Positions 8,344 to 17,563 of a stretch of DNA of 64,000 bases are shown in pieces. This stretch comes from Salinisphaera sp. Q1T1-3 (GTDB taxonomy: Bacteria > Pseudomonadota > Gammaproteobacteria > Nevskiales > Salinisphaeraceae). A program made the translations under genes and the position numbers. The notes under the pieces were generated by a model. It worked only from the letters and a program-made list of their open reading frames with translations. It did not search any database and was not told the origin of the DNA. Position 1 is the first letter of the stretch. Every line of letters begins with the position of its first letter. The stretch is taken from NCBI RefSeq assembly GCF_003602005.1, contig NZ_QZWD01000002.1, positions 186,001 to 250,000 on the forward strand. The letters run 5' to 3'.

Positions 8344-9912
8344 ATGGCTTACGAATCAGCGCAGTACGAAACCGCCGGTACGGCGTGTCGCGCGGCCGCA
8401 CCGATCGTCAATCGGCCGGGCAGTGCGACGTTGGCGGCCCAGTCTCATCAGGCGATCGATCGTGTCGTCGCGGCGATCGAAGGAGCACGTCGCCCCTGTG
8501 ACGGCGCGCGGCCCAGCGATATCGCGCCGCGGATCGCGGGCGTGTCGCTGGATGGCCCGGCGATCGGTTTCGATGCCGCGCTGGACGAGCTCGGGCCGCT
8601 CTATCTGGACCCGGCAATCTATTTTCATCATCCACGCTACGTCGCGCATCTGAACTGTCCCGTGCTGACCAGCGCGGTCGCCGCCGAGATGATCGCGGCT
8701 GGCATCAATACGTCGATGGATACCTGGGACCAGAGCACCGGCGCCACGCTGATCGAGCAGAAGCTCATCAACTGGACCGCCCGGCGCGCCGGCCTGGGGG
8801 TGGATGCCGACGGCATTTTCACCAGCGGCGGGACGCAGTCCAATCTGATGGCCATGCTGCTTGCTCGTGAGCAGCACGCCGCGCGTCGTTACGGGGCCGG
8901 GTTCATCCAGCGCAACGGGCTGCCGGCCGAGGCTTCGCGCTGGCGCATCTTCGCCTCGGAGATCAGTCATTTCTCGATCGCCAAGGCAGCCGCCGTGCTC
9001 GGTCTCGGCGAACGAGCGGTGGTATCGGTCGCCGTCGACGAGCAATGGCGCATGGATGCAGATGCGCTGGCCGGGGCGGTCGCCGAGGCGGAAGCGGCCG
9101 GCGAGATTCCGATCGCGGTCGTGGCGACATTCGGCACCACCGATTTCGGCAGTCTCGACGACGTCGCTGGCGCTGCCCGTGTGGCGCGACGCCACGGGCT
9201 ATGGCTGCACGTCGATGCTGCCTACGGATGCGGCCTTCTGGTCTCGCCGACACGCGGGCACGAGGCGCGCGTTCTCGCCGCGGCCGATTCGATCACGGTC
9301 GACTATCACAAAGCCTTCTTCCAGCCCGTGGCCTGCAGTGCGCTGGTGGTGGCCCGCGGTGCCGATCTCGGTCATGTGACCCATCATGCGGATTATCTGA
9401 ATCCGGCCGAGGCCGCGGCGGCGGGCACGCCCGATCAGGTCAACAAGAGCCTGCAGACCACCCGTCGTTTCGATGCGCTGAAACTCTGGATGAGCCTGCG
9501 TACCGTCGGCGCCGAGGCCATCGGCACGCTGTTCGATCGCGGTGTGGCCCTGGCCCGCACGACCTACGAACGCATGCTGGCCGAGCCACGCTTCGATCTG
9601 CTGCATTCCCCCGAGCTCGGCACGATCGTGTTCCGGTTCCGGCCCGATCTTGCGTTGTCCGCCGGCGCCCTCGATGCGCTCAACGATGAAATCCGTGCCG
9701 ATCTCGCGCGCCGCGGTGAGGCGATGGTCGCCGCCACGCGCGTGCACGGCCGGCGCTATCTCAAATTCACGTTGCTCAATGCCGAGACCACGCCGGCCCA
9801 GATGGCCGAAGTGCTGGCGTTGATCATCCACGCCGGTGAGAGACGGGTGGCGGCTCAGCCCGGGCCCCAGCTATCGATCGTCGGCGGCAGCGAGGTGGCG
9901 ACCCATGAATGA
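8344..9912 (+). CDS. desA: PLP-dependent amine-forming decarboxylase (DesA-like)
   Basis: 522-residue group II PLP decarboxylase. Visible motifs: the FTSGGTQSNLMAML substrate loop, HVDAAYGCGLLVS (the Asp that contacts the pyridine N) and the Schiff-base Lys in TVDYHKAFFQPV. In the DesABCD pathway the enzyme converts lysine (cadaverine) or ornithine (putrescine) to the diamine backbone of hydroxamate siderophores; related RhbB enzymes decarboxylate diaminobutyrate. The single NIS synthetase and absence of an aminotransferase here favour the Des/Pub type. ACGGAGT lies before the ATG. The 3' end overlaps the start of the monooxygenase gene by 8 bp, so the four genes are probably one operon. Confidence 0.85.
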   Translation: MAYESAQYETAGTACRAAAPIVNRPGSATLAAQSHQAIDRVVAAIEGARRPCDGARPSDIAPRIAGVSLDGPAIGFDAALDELGPLYLDPAIYFHHPRYVAHLNCPVLTSAVAAEMIAAGINTSMDTWDQSTGATLIEQKLINWTARRAGLGVDADGIFTSGGTQSNLMAMLLAREQHAARRYGAGFIQRNGLPAEASRWRIFASEISHFSIAKAAAVLGLGERAVVSVAVDEQWRMDADALAGAVAEAEAAGEIPIAVVATFGTTDFGSLDDVAGAARVARRHGLWLHVDAAYGCGLLVSPTRGHEARVLAAADSITVDYHKAFFQPVACSALVVARGADLGHVTHHADYLNPAEAAAAGTPDQVNKSLQTTRRFDALKLWMSLRTVGAEAIGTLFDRGVALARTTYERMLAEPRFDLLHSPELGTIVFRFRPDLALSAGALDALNDEIRADLARRGEAMVAATRVHGRRYLKFTLLNAETTPAQMAEVLALIIHAGERRVAAQPGPQLSIVGGSEVATHE

Positions 9913-11260
9913 AACCGTACACGAGACACCGATTCGCGACGTCATCGGCATCGGCGTCGGCCCGTTCAACCTCGGACTGGCCGCGCTCGCCGAGCCGATC
10001 ACGGATCTGGATGTGCTGTTTCTCGACGAGAACACCGGTTTCGACTGGCACCCGGGGCTGTTGCTCGACGGGGCGACGCTGCAGACGCCGTTTCTGGCGG
10101 ATTTGGTCACGCTGGCCGACCCGACCAGCCGTTTCAGTTTCCTCAATTATCTGAAGGCGACGGGGCGGATCTACGCCTTCTATATCCGCGAGCAGTTCTT
10201 CATGCTGCGCGCCGAGTACAACCAGTATTGTCGCTGGGTCGTCGAACAGCTGGATTCGATTGTCTTCGAGCGTCGGGTCACGGCCGTGGACTACGATGCC
10301 GATACCGGTTGCTACTGCGTGACGAGCCGGACACCGCGGACCGGCCAGACACACGTCGATCGCGCCTGGCGACTGGTGCTCGGCAGCGGGCCGCAGCGCT
10401 GGGTGCCGGAGTGCTGTCGCGGTCTCGAAGCCGATGTCTTTCACGCCGCGGATTATCTGGATCATCGGGAGACATTGGCTGATGCCCGGGCCGTGGCGAT
10501 CGTGGGCTCCGGCCAGAGCGCGGCCGAGATATTCGCCGATCGGCTGGAACAGGCCGGGCCGGACCAGCGGCTCGACTGGTTCACGCGCTCGCCGCGGTTC
10601 TTCGCGATGGCCTACGACAAATTGACGCTGGAGTTGACCTCGCCGGAGTACATCGATTATTTCCACGGCCTGCCGGCGCATACGCGCCAGCGTCTCGGCG
10701 CCGCCCAGAAACCGTTGTACAAGGGCATCGATCGGGATCTGTCGGCATCGATCTACGATCGTCTCTACGAAAAACAGGTCCACGGCACGGCGAATGTCGG
10801 CATGCAGGCCAATGCCGGGCTGATGGATGTCACCCGCGATAAGCAGGGACGCCTGGCGCTGACCTTCAGGCAGAGCGAACAGGGCCGCACGTTCGGCCAT
10901 GTCTGCGATGCCCTGGTGCTGGCCACCGGGTTCGCCCAGCGCGTACCGGCTTATCTGGCACCGATAACCGAGCGCATCGTCTGGGATGGCCAGGATCGGT
11001 TCGCCGTCGCGCGGGATTATGCGATCGATCATCGCGGCGAGGAGGTGTTCGTCCAGAACGCAGAACTGCACACGCACGGCTTCTGTGCCTCCGACCTGGG
11101 TATGGCCTGTCATCGCAACGCGATCATCCTGCGCGCCATATTGGGTCGCGAGGTCTATCCCGTGGAGACGGCGATCGCCTTTCAGAGCTTCGATGTGCAG
11201 GATCGTCCGGCACCCTTTGCCTCAGCCGAGGCGCCTGCCGCGGCGGAGCAGCCGTCATGA
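9905..11260 (+). CDS. desB: amine/lysine N6-hydroxylase-type flavin monooxygenase (DesB-like)
   Basis: 451 residues. The N-terminal FAD motif GIGVGPFNLGLAALAEP, the GLLLDGATLQTPFLADLVT segment, the NADPH-binding VGSGQSAAEIF and the C-terminal LATGF motif all define the IucD/PvdA/DesB family of N-hydroxylating monooxygenases. It should hydroxylate one amine of the diamine made by the preceding decarboxylase. A start at 9836 would lie deep inside the upstream gene; the ATG at 9905 overlaps its stop and is preferred. The gene ends in ATGA with the next start. Confidence 0.9.
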   Translation: MNETVHETPIRDVIGIGVGPFNLGLAALAEPITDLDVLFLDENTGFDWHPGLLLDGATLQTPFLADLVTLADPTSRFSFLNYLKATGRIYAFYIREQFFMLRAEYNQYCRWVVEQLDSIVFERRVTAVDYDADTGCYCVTSRTPRTGQTHVDRAWRLVLGSGPQRWVPECCRGLEADVFHAADYLDHRETLADARAVAIVGSGQSAAEIFADRLEQAGPDQRLDWFTRSPRFFAMAYDKLTLELTSPEYIDYFHGLPAHTRQRLGAAQKPLYKGIDRDLSASIYDRLYEKQVHGTANVGMQANAGLMDVTRDKQGRLALTFRQSEQGRTFGHVCDALVLATGFAQRVPAYLAPITERIVWDGQDRFAVARDYAIDHRGEEVFVQNAELHTHGFCASDLGMACHRNAIILRAILGREVYPVETAIAFQSFDVQDRPAPFASAEAPAAAEQPS

Positions 11261-11904
11261 GCCGGCCCGACCCGATCGCCACACGGGCCGTGCCGGCCAT
11301 CGGCTGTCTCGAGATCCTGCCGTTTTGCGCCCAAGCCGATGCACCGACAGCGCACCGCTGGCTGACCGATCCGCACGCGCGGTTCTGGGGCATGGGCGAC
11401 AACACGCCGGCCGATACGAGGCGTTATTTCGACGCGATCGACGATGCGGCCACGCACGAGGCCTGGCTCGGTCGCTGTGAAGGCGTGCCGCGCTTCCTGG
11501 TCGAGGTCTACGACCCGAGAGCCGATGCGATCGGTGCGTACTACGACGTCGCGCCGGGCGATACCGGCATGCACATCCTCATTGCGCCGCCCGAGCGCCG
11601 GATTCCCGGATTCACCTGGGCGGTTTTCGCCTTCGTCGTCGACACGCTGTTCGCGCGGGCCGACGTCGCCCGGCTCGTGGTCGAGCCGGATATCGCCAAC
11701 GACGGCATCCATCCCCTCAACGAGCGGGCCGGTTTTTCTTATGTCCGGCACGTGGACATGGGCGACAAGACGGCGGCCTTTTCGGTTTGCACGCGGGCCG
11801 CGCATGCCGGCGCGATGCAGTCTCTGTCGCCGGCCCACGCCCGTGCCGCCTGTCGAGAGCCGGCTGTCGCTGTCGCGACGGCCGACCAGGAGATCATGCA
11901 ATGA
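11257..11904 (+). CDS. desC: siderophore N-acyltransferase (DesC/IucB-like)
   Basis: 215-residue GNAT-fold acyltransferase of the IucB/RhbD/DesC type: TAHRWLTDPHARFWGMGD near the N-terminus, GAYYDVAPGDTGMHILIAPP in the middle and the VEPDIANDGIHPLNERAGF segment that forms the acyl-CoA site. It should transfer an acetyl, succinyl or longer acyl group from CoA to the N-hydroxy diamine. The acyl donor decides the product (desferrioxamine/bisucaberin-type with succinyl) and cannot be read from sequence. It is coupled to both neighbours by 4-bp overlaps. Confidence 0.88.
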   Translation: MSRPDPIATRAVPAIGCLEILPFCAQADAPTAHRWLTDPHARFWGMGDNTPADTRRYFDAIDDAATHEAWLGRCEGVPRFLVEVYDPRADAIGAYYDVAPGDTGMHILIAPPERRIPGFTWAVFAFVVDTLFARADVARLVVEPDIANDGIHPLNERAGFSYVRHVDMGDKTAAFSVCTRAAHAGAMQSLSPAHARAACREPAVAVATADQEIMQ

Positions 11905-13712
11905 CCGCACAGCCCACCACGGCCGACGAGCGCTGCATTCGGCATCTGGCGCCGCATCACTGGCGCGCCGCGGACGCCGCGCTCGTCGCGAAGATGCTAT
12001 CCGAGTTCAGCCACGAAGGCCTGCTCGACCCAGAACACGAACATCGGCTGCGCTACCGGCTGGTCAGCGACGACGGGCAGACCGTGTATCGATTCGCCGC
12101 GCGTCGTTTCGCGCTCTACCACTGGCACATCGAGCCCGACGATATCGAACGGCTGTGCGACGGTGCCCATCTACCACTGGACGCCGCCGCATTGTTGATC
12201 GATTTCCGCGAACGCCTGGGCATGTCCGATGCCGTCCTGTCGCTCTATCTCGAAGAGATCGCCTCGACCCGCTACAGCGCGGCCTTCAAGCGCGCGACCG
12301 CCCGCATGAGTGCGGCCGATTTCGTCAACGCGGATTTCCAGGCCGTGGAAGCGGCCATGACCGAGGGGCATCCGGCGTTCGTCGCCAACAACGGTCGCAT
12401 CGGTTTTTCGGGGACCGACTTCGCCGCCTACGCACCGGAGGCGGCTGCGCCCATTCGTCTGGTGTGGGTGGCCGGTCATCGCTCGCGGCTGTCTTTTGCC
12501 GTGGCGGACGACCGGACGGTGGCGGATCATCTGGCCGGAGAGCTGGACCAGTGCACGCGTGCCCGCTTCGACGAGACGTTGACCGCACGCGGCCTGTCGC
12601 CGGCGGACTACCACTATATGCCGGTTCATCCATGGCAATGGCAACACAAGCTCGTCTTTGCCTTCGCCGACGAGATCGCGAGCGGCCATCTCGTGCATCT
12701 CGGGTTCGCGCCCAATGCCTACCAGGCGCAGCAGTCGGTGCGGACACTGTTCAATCACGACGTGCCGAGCCGTTGTTACGTCAAGATGAGTCTGTCGATT
12801 CTCAATATGGGATTCTCGCGCGGGCTCTCGCCTTATTACATGGGCGGTACGCCGGCGATCTGCGATTGGCTGGCCGATCTTGTCGCAAACGACACCTATC
12901 TGCAGGACAAGGGATTTTCCATCCTGCGAGAGGTCGCGGCCGTGGGCTATCGGCATCCGCGTTTCGATGCCGGATTGCCGCCCGGCGACGGCGCGAACAA
13001 GATGCTCTCGGCCCTGTGGCGTGAGTCGCCGGTCACGCGACTCGGCCAGGGCGAATCGCTGATGACCATGGCCGCTCTGCTGCATCGCGACACCGAGGGC
13101 CGGGCCGTCATCGCGGCACTGATCGAGGCTGCGGGCGAAGGAGTCCAACCCTGGCTGGATGCCTGGCTCGATGCCTATCTGGGCCCGATCCTGCATTGTT
13201 TCTATGCACACGATCTGGTGTTCATGCCGCACGGCGAGAATCTGATTCTCGTGATGCGTGACCACAAGGTCGACCGTGTGATCATGAAGGATATCGCCGA
13301 AGAGATCGCAGTGATGAATCCGGAGGCGGATCTACCGGAGCGCGTGTCGCGCATCGCCGTCCCGGTACCCGACGAGGTGCGCACATTGTCGATCTTCACC
13401 GATCTGTTCGATCTGATATTCCGCTACGTGGCGCCGATACTCGAACTGCAGTGCGATTTTCCCGAGCATCGGTTCTGGCAACGCGTGGCCCAAGCGATCG
13501 CCCGCTATCAGCAGGCGCATCCGGAACTGGCCGAGAAGTTCGCGGCTTACGATCTGTTCGCGCCGCGTTTCACGCGGTCCTGTCTGAACCGGCTGCAATT
13601 GGCCAATAATCGCCAGATGCTCGATCTGGCCGATCCGACCGCGAGCCTGCAATTCCATGGCCATCTGGATAATCCGGTGGCCGCACTCACGCAGCGTGCC
13701 GTTTCGGCCTGA
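11901..13712 (+). CDS. desD: NRPS-independent siderophore synthetase (IucA/IucC family, DesD-like)
   Basis: 603 residues. The ATP and substrate motifs of NIS synthetases are present: GHPAFVANNGRIGFS, MPVHPWQWQHKL, QQSVRTLFNHDVPSRCYVKMSLSI, and in the C-terminal FhuF-like half MPHGENLILVMRDHKVDRVIMKDI. It would condense N-hydroxy-N-acyl diamine units through acyl adenylates into a linear or macrocyclic hydroxamate. Only one synthetase is present, as in the desABCD set; rhizobactin/aerobactin loci have two. The true start is the ATG at 11901 in an ATGA overlap; the longer frame from 11787 runs inside desC. Confidence 0.93.
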   Translation: MTAQPTTADERCIRHLAPHHWRAADAALVAKMLSEFSHEGLLDPEHEHRLRYRLVSDDGQTVYRFAARRFALYHWHIEPDDIERLCDGAHLPLDAAALLIDFRERLGMSDAVLSLYLEEIASTRYSAAFKRATARMSAADFVNADFQAVEAAMTEGHPAFVANNGRIGFSGTDFAAYAPEAAAPIRLVWVAGHRSRLSFAVADDRTVADHLAGELDQCTRARFDETLTARGLSPADYHYMPVHPWQWQHKLVFAFADEIASGHLVHLGFAPNAYQAQQSVRTLFNHDVPSRCYVKMSLSILNMGFSRGLSPYYMGGTPAICDWLADLVANDTYLQDKGFSILREVAAVGYRHPRFDAGLPPGDGANKMLSALWRESPVTRLGQGESLMTMAALLHRDTEGRAVIAALIEAAGEGVQPWLDAWLDAYLGPILHCFYAHDLVFMPHGENLILVMRDHKVDRVIMKDIAEEIAVMNPEADLPERVSRIAVPVPDEVRTLSIFTDLFDLIFRYVAPILELQCDFPEHRFWQRVAQAIARYQQAHPELAEKFAAYDLFAPRFTRSCLNRLQLANNRQMLDLADPTASLQFHGHLDNPVAALTQRAVSA

Positions 13713-13734
13713 TCGGGCGGCCAGCCGGCGTCAT

Positions 13735-13763
13735 GGCTCGGGGCCTCCGGTGTGCCCCGAGCC
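13735..13763 (+). terminator. terminator hairpin after the siderophore operon
   Basis: GGCTCGGGGC (13735-13744) pairs perfectly with GCCCCGAGCC (13754-13763) across a 9-nt loop, about 22 bp after the NIS synthetase stop. A 10-bp GC stem without a T run; it also faces the convergent small gene at 13807. Confidence 0.6.
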
Positions 13764-13806
13764 GATGCCGGGCCGGCGCAGCGCACGCGGGAAGTGTTGA
13801 CAGACC

Positions 13807-14172
13807 CTAGGCAATCACCCACTGCTGGGCGGATTCGCGCGCGTCGAATCGATAGGTCTGGCATGCCATCTTCGGCGCGAGCTTGTCGAGAACGCTGGTC
13901 GCCGTACGCACGCCGTCGATGTCGGTCACGACTGCCAGCTTGTCGAAGCGATTCCAGTGCCCGATCGCATCCCGAATCTGGTCGAAGGTGTCGGTTACCG
14001 CCATGCCGCCGAGGGATTTCAACTCGATGTAGAGACGCAGGCTGTCGTGTTGTTCCAGGCGATCATTGATCGTGGACACGATGTTCGTGAAATCCTGTGC
14101 ACCGATGGCGCCGTCGATCTCCAGGGCGACCACATGGTCGGCATCGGATTTGAACGGGGCGAGTCGCAACAT
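13807..14172 (-). CDS. SpoIIAA-like STAS/SEC14-fold protein
   Basis: 121 residues matching the PF11964-type SpoIIAA-like family: an alternating beta/alpha pattern, VALEIDGAIGAQDF then RLYIELKSLGGMAVTDTFDQIRDAIGHW, then KLAVVTDIDGVR and a final amphipathic helix (ARESAQQWV). These small cytoplasmic proteins are widespread; some may bind lipids or regulators, but no biochemical role is established that I can assign. The ATG at 14172 has AAGG 10 bases upstream. It is transcribed against the siderophore operon. Confidence 0.75.
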   Translation of the reverse strand: MLRLAPFKSDADHVVALEIDGAIGAQDFTNIVSTINDRLEQHDSLRLYIELKSLGGMAVTDTFDQIRDAIGHWNRFDKLAVVTDIDGVRTATSVLDKLAPKMACQTYRFDARESAQQWVIA

Positions 14173-14484
14173 GATCTTTAACCTTGGGTTGATGATTTAT
14201 CACGTTTCACCGTAACAACGTACCGACCGGACGCCATCCGGGCGATGCCCTATCGTCAAGACGCGGTCGATACACGGGCAATCGCACGCCCGAACAGGCA
14301 GCAACACGGCAAGACATCAGCCGCAGGACGCCGCCGCTGTCGGTCTTCGGACGATAGGCCTGGCGCAGCCGCATCGGACCGCCGAGGGATAGCGGGTCAG
14401 TCGCAAGCGATGGGCCGTGGCGGGGGAACAGAGCCGGCAGGTAGGATGGCCGGTACCCCGAAATCGCTCGAGATCGTCTTGTCC
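14173..14484. other. intergenic gap without recognisable gene
   Basis: 312 bp between divergent genes. It contains the leader and promoter of the SpoIIAA-like gene (AT-rich stretch 14170-14220). The in-frame extension of the acetyltransferase gene back to 14245 has Arg/Gly-rich composition unlike the family and is not treated as coding. Confidence 0.4.
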
Positions 14485-14946
14485 ATGCCTGTTTTGTCCT
14501 GGCACCGGTTATCCGACATGTCGGGCAGCGCGGTGCACGCGATGATCCGGCTGCGAGAGGCTGTGTTCGTCGTCGAGCAACGCTGTGCCTATCAGGAAGC
14601 CGATCGGCATGACGCGGTCGCGCATCATCTGTGCGCCCATGTCGGCGGGCAACTGGTCGGCTATCTGCGCGTCATACCGCCGGCGGCCGGGGCGGCTGGG
14701 CCGGTCATCGGGCGCGTACTCACCGATCGCGACTGGCGCGGGCAGGGCATCGCCCGCGTCCTGATGCAGACGGCGCTGGCGGAGGCGACGCACCAATGGC
14801 CGGGGCAGCCGGTATCGCTCAGCGCTCAGGTTTCGGTCCAGTCGTTCTACGAGACGCTGGGTTTCGTGGCCGAGGGGGCCGAGTATCTGGAAGACGATAT
14901 CCCGCACATCGCCATGCATCGCGCGCCGGAGCGGCACACCGATTGA
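14485..14946 (+). CDS. GNAT N-acetyltransferase, ElaA-like
   Basis: 153 residues. The pattern LSWHRLSDMSG, IRLREAVFVVEQRCAYQEADRHDAVAHH, then LVGYLRVIPP, IGRVLTDRDWRGQGIARVLMQ (the acetyl-CoA-binding R/Q-x-x-G-x-G/A motif) and the FYETLGFVAEGAEYLEDDIPH end is that of the ElaA family. It transfers acetyl from acetyl-CoA to an unknown amine. The start at 14485 gives the usual ElaA length; longer in-frame starts exist but add atypical sequence. Confidence 0.85.
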   Translation: MPVLSWHRLSDMSGSAVHAMIRLREAVFVVEQRCAYQEADRHDAVAHHLCAHVGGQLVGYLRVIPPAAGAAGPVIGRVLTDRDWRGQGIARVLMQTALAEATHQWPGQPVSLSAQVSVQSFYETLGFVAEGAEYLEDDIPHIAMHRAPERHTD

Positions 14947-14970
14947 GCGCGTCCGGTGCGAGGGCTGCGG

Positions 14971-15369
14971 CTAATCGCCGAACGCGCGCTCGAGTTGCTG
15001 GCGGTTCGGGTTGACCGCGCCGTGGTCGAGACGACGATCCCGCTGCCGGTCAGGCAGCGCAGAATGATCGTGCCAGCCGCCGTGCCGGCGATGGCCCGGA
15101 CTATAGCTGTGGTGGCCATCGGGCAGGTGATGCAACTGTCGCGGCAGGGCCTGCAACGCCCGGGGATGTGTCGACTGGCGTTCGGGGACGTACAGATTGC
15201 CGCTCATGGTGCCGTTCGGCCCGGTCGCCTGGCTCTGGGCACCGGCGCCATCGACGACGGGCATCGGTATTGCCGTCTGTGCTCCGACCGGACCGGCCAG
15301 CGCCAGACCGATGCCTAGCGTGATCACGGTCCGTCGACGGGCATGGTTTCGGTTCGTGGCCCAATGCAT
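14971..15369 (-). CDS. small exported protein of unknown function
   Basis: 132 residues from the ATG at 15369, which has GGGAGGA six bases upstream. Residues 1-32 form a signal peptide: positive RNHARRR, hydrophobic ITLGIGLALAG, then VGAQTA as a likely cleavage site. The mature part is rich in Gly, Pro, Ser, Asn, His and Arg, with LYVPERQSTHPRALQALPRQLHHLPDG and a His/Arg/Pro-rich middle; there is no hydrophobic segment or Cys. I do not recognise a family. The good ribosome site and signal peptide support a real gene; the low-complexity tail lowers certainty. Confidence 0.55.
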   Translation of the reverse strand: MHWATNRNHARRRTVITLGIGLALAGPVGAQTAIPMPVVDGAGAQSQATGPNGTMSGNLYVPERQSTHPRALQALPRQLHHLPDGHHSYSPGHRRHGGWHDHSALPDRQRDRRLDHGAVNPNRQQLERAFGD

Positions 15370-15553
15370 GGTTCCTCCCGCGGCGGGGCCGCACGGTATC
15401 TGCACCACGCCTCACACTACGCCGACCGGCTGAACGGCACACGTATCGCCACGCGGCGATGCGCGATCCTCGACCGGGGCCGGCGCGTCGGGCAGGATAA
15501 CTGCTCGATGTGTGCGGCGCCGGTGTGATGCGGTCGTCTGCCAAGGATTATGC

Positions 15554-16480
15554 ATGTCCCGGTCGTCCGATGCCGTCTCGTCTCGATCAATGCCCTTGGG
15601 GCAAGTGCGTGTCGGCTTGTTGGCCGGGCTCGCGGCCTTCATCACATGGGGGTTCTTTCCGCTCTATCTGAGCTGGATCGATGCGTCGGTCTCGCCGCTT
15701 GAGATTCTCGCGCACCGTATTCTCTGGACGGCGGTGATGCTGGGCGCTGCCGCGATCGCGCTCGGCCGGACCCCGTGGCTACGCCGTGCCTGGGCCAGCC
15801 CGCGCCGTCTGGCCACGCTCGCGCTTAGCGCTCTGCTCGTCGGGACCAACTGGGGCACCTTCATCTGGGCCGTGGCGCATCATCGGGTCATCGAGACGAG
15901 CCTGGGCTATTTCATCAATCCGTTGCTCAACGTCGCGCTCGGTTTCGTGTTTCTTGGCGAGCGTCTGCGCCGGCCCCAGTGGCTTGCTGTTGCCCTTGCC
16001 GTGGCCGGTGTCGCATTCGTGCTCGTCATGCACGGACGGCTACCGTGGACCGCACTCCTGGTTGCCGGCTCGTTCGGCACGTACGGCCTCGTGCGAAAAC
16101 AGCTGGATGTCGATGCCCTGACCGGGCTGCTCACCGAGACACTGCTGCTCTCGCCGCTGGCCATCGCCGCACTCGTCTGGCTGAGCGCCCACGGTGCCCT
16201 GTCGTTCGGTCTGGATGCGCCGCGCACCGACATGTTGTTGTTCGGGGCCGCGATCTTCACCGTCGTCCCGTTCACGGCCTTTGCCGTCGCCGCCCAGCGT
16301 CTGCGACTGGCCAGCGTCGGGCTCCTGCAATACATCACGCCGACGCTGCATTTCCTGACCGGCATATTGATTCTGGGCGAGCCGTTGGATTCGGCGCAGT
16401 TCATCACCTTTGTCCTGATCTGGATCGGCCTGGCCATCTATACCCACGATTTGTGGCGCCACCGGCCGGCCCCGGCCTGA
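15554..16480 (+). CDS. rarD: RarD-type EamA transporter
   Basis: 308 residues, about ten membrane helices in two EamA repeats. The hallmark start VGLLAGLAAFITWGFFPLYLSWIDASVSPLEILAHRILW, the mid-segment LGYFINPLLNVALGFVFLGERLRRPQWLAVALA and the GLLQYITPTLHFLTGILILGEPL C-terminal repeat identify RarD. RarD is an inner-membrane drug/metabolite permease; its natural substrate is not known. The ATG at 15554 is preceded by AAGGAT; the in-frame ATG at 15512 would add a Cys/Arg-rich leader and is less likely. Confidence 0.9.
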   Translation: MSRSSDAVSSRSMPLGQVRVGLLAGLAAFITWGFFPLYLSWIDASVSPLEILAHRILWTAVMLGAAAIALGRTPWLRRAWASPRRLATLALSALLVGTNWGTFIWAVAHHRVIETSLGYFINPLLNVALGFVFLGERLRRPQWLAVALAVAGVAFVLVMHGRLPWTALLVAGSFGTYGLVRKQLDVDALTGLLTETLLLSPLAIAALVWLSAHGALSFGLDAPRTDMLLFGAAIFTVVPFTAFAVAAQRLRLASVGLLQYITPTLHFLTGILILGEPLDSAQFITFVLIWIGLAIYTHDLWRHRPAPA

Positions 16481-16591
16481 TACACGTGGCTCATCGCCGG
16501 GAGAGCTCGTCGATCCGGTCTCGAAAGAGGCCGCCGGCGTGCCTCCGGCGGGGCGCACCGGCGGCTGGCCGATCTGACATACTGGCCGGCG

Positions 16592-17563
16592 TTGGCTGGC
16601 GCACTCCGGGAAGGCGCATTGACGGCGTCCGTGATAGATATTGCAGGTCTTTACAAGACTTATGACAACGGTTTTTCCGCACTCGCCGATGTGAATCTGG
16701 CGATCGATCGTGGCGAGATCTTCGCTCTGCTCGGGCCGAACGGCGCCGGCAAGACCACGCTCATCAACACCGTCTGCGGCATCGTCACGCCCACGGCGGG
16801 GACGATTCACGTGAACGGGCACGATGCGCTGCGCGATTTCCGCGCCGCCCGGGCCTGCATCGGGCTCGTGCCCCAGGAGCTCACGGTCGAGCCGTTCGCG
16901 AAGGTGGCGGCGACGACGAAATTCTCCCGGGGACTCTTTGGCAAGCCTCGCGACGATGCCCACATCGAACGCGTGTTGCGCGATCTGTCGCTCTGGGACA
17001 AACGTGACAACAGCAACCGGGAGCTTTCCGGTGGCATGAAGCGCCGTGTGATGATCGCCAAGGCGCTGTCGCATCAGCCCGATGTGCTGTTTCTGGACGA
17101 GCCGACCGCCGGCGTGGACGTCGAGCTGCGTCGCAGCATGTGGAACGTGGTGCGAGGCCTGCGCGATCGCGGCGTGACGATCGTGCTCACGACGCATTAT
17201 CTCGAAGAGGCGGAATTGATGGCCGACCGGATCGGCGTCATCCGTGACGGGCACATCGCGCTGGTCGACGACAAGACCGCGCTCATGGACAAGCTCGGCC
17301 AGAAACGCCTGACCGTACGGCTGTCCACGCCACTCGACCGGGTGCCCGATCGGCTTGCCGATTACGATCTCGCGCTCGCCGGAGACGGCCATGCGCTGGT
17401 CTACACCTACGGACGCGACGGCGATGCGCCAGTGCGCGCGCTGTTCGACGATCTGTCCCGGGCCGGGGTCGCCTGGAGCGATGTCGATACCGACCAGAGT
17501 TCGCTCGAGGAGATCTTCGTCGATCTGATCGGCCGGACGGACGATACGGAGTCAAGCCCATGA
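16592..17563 (+). CDS. ABC-2 type exporter ATPase (YadG-like)
   Basis: About 315-323 residues. Walker [12 protein letters not shown]-loop VPQELT, signature LSGGMKRR, Walker [13 protein letters not shown] and switch His in THYLEEAE are all intact. The C-terminal 80 residues ([14 protein letters not shown] ... [12 protein letters not shown]) are the usual tail of ABC-2 exporter ATPases. It energises the permease whose gene overlaps its stop by 4 bp (ATGA). The start is uncertain: ATG 16592 is the longest; TTG 16619 follows GGGAAGG and GTG 16631 begins closest to the conserved [10 protein letters not shown]. Confidence 0.9.
   Translation: MAGALREGALTASVIDIAGLYKTYDNGFSALADVNLAIDRGEIFALLGPNGAGKTTLINTVCGIVTPTAGTIHVNGHDALRDFRAARACIGLVPQELTVEPFAKVAATTKFSRGLFGKPRDDAHIERVLRDLSLWDKRDNSNRELSGGMKRRVMIAKALSHQPDVLFLDEPTAGVDVELRRSMWNVVRGLRDRGVTIVLTTHYLEEAELMADRIGVIRDGHIALVDDKTALMDKLGQKRLTVRLSTPLDRVPDRLADYDLALAGDGHALVYTYGRDGDAPVRALFDDLSRAGVAWSDVDTDQSSLEEIFVDLIGRTDDTESSP

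Noticed and set aside
16040-17392. 450-codon - strand frame across rarD and the ABC ATPase
   Set aside because: Spans two well-supported + strand genes; composition artefact.
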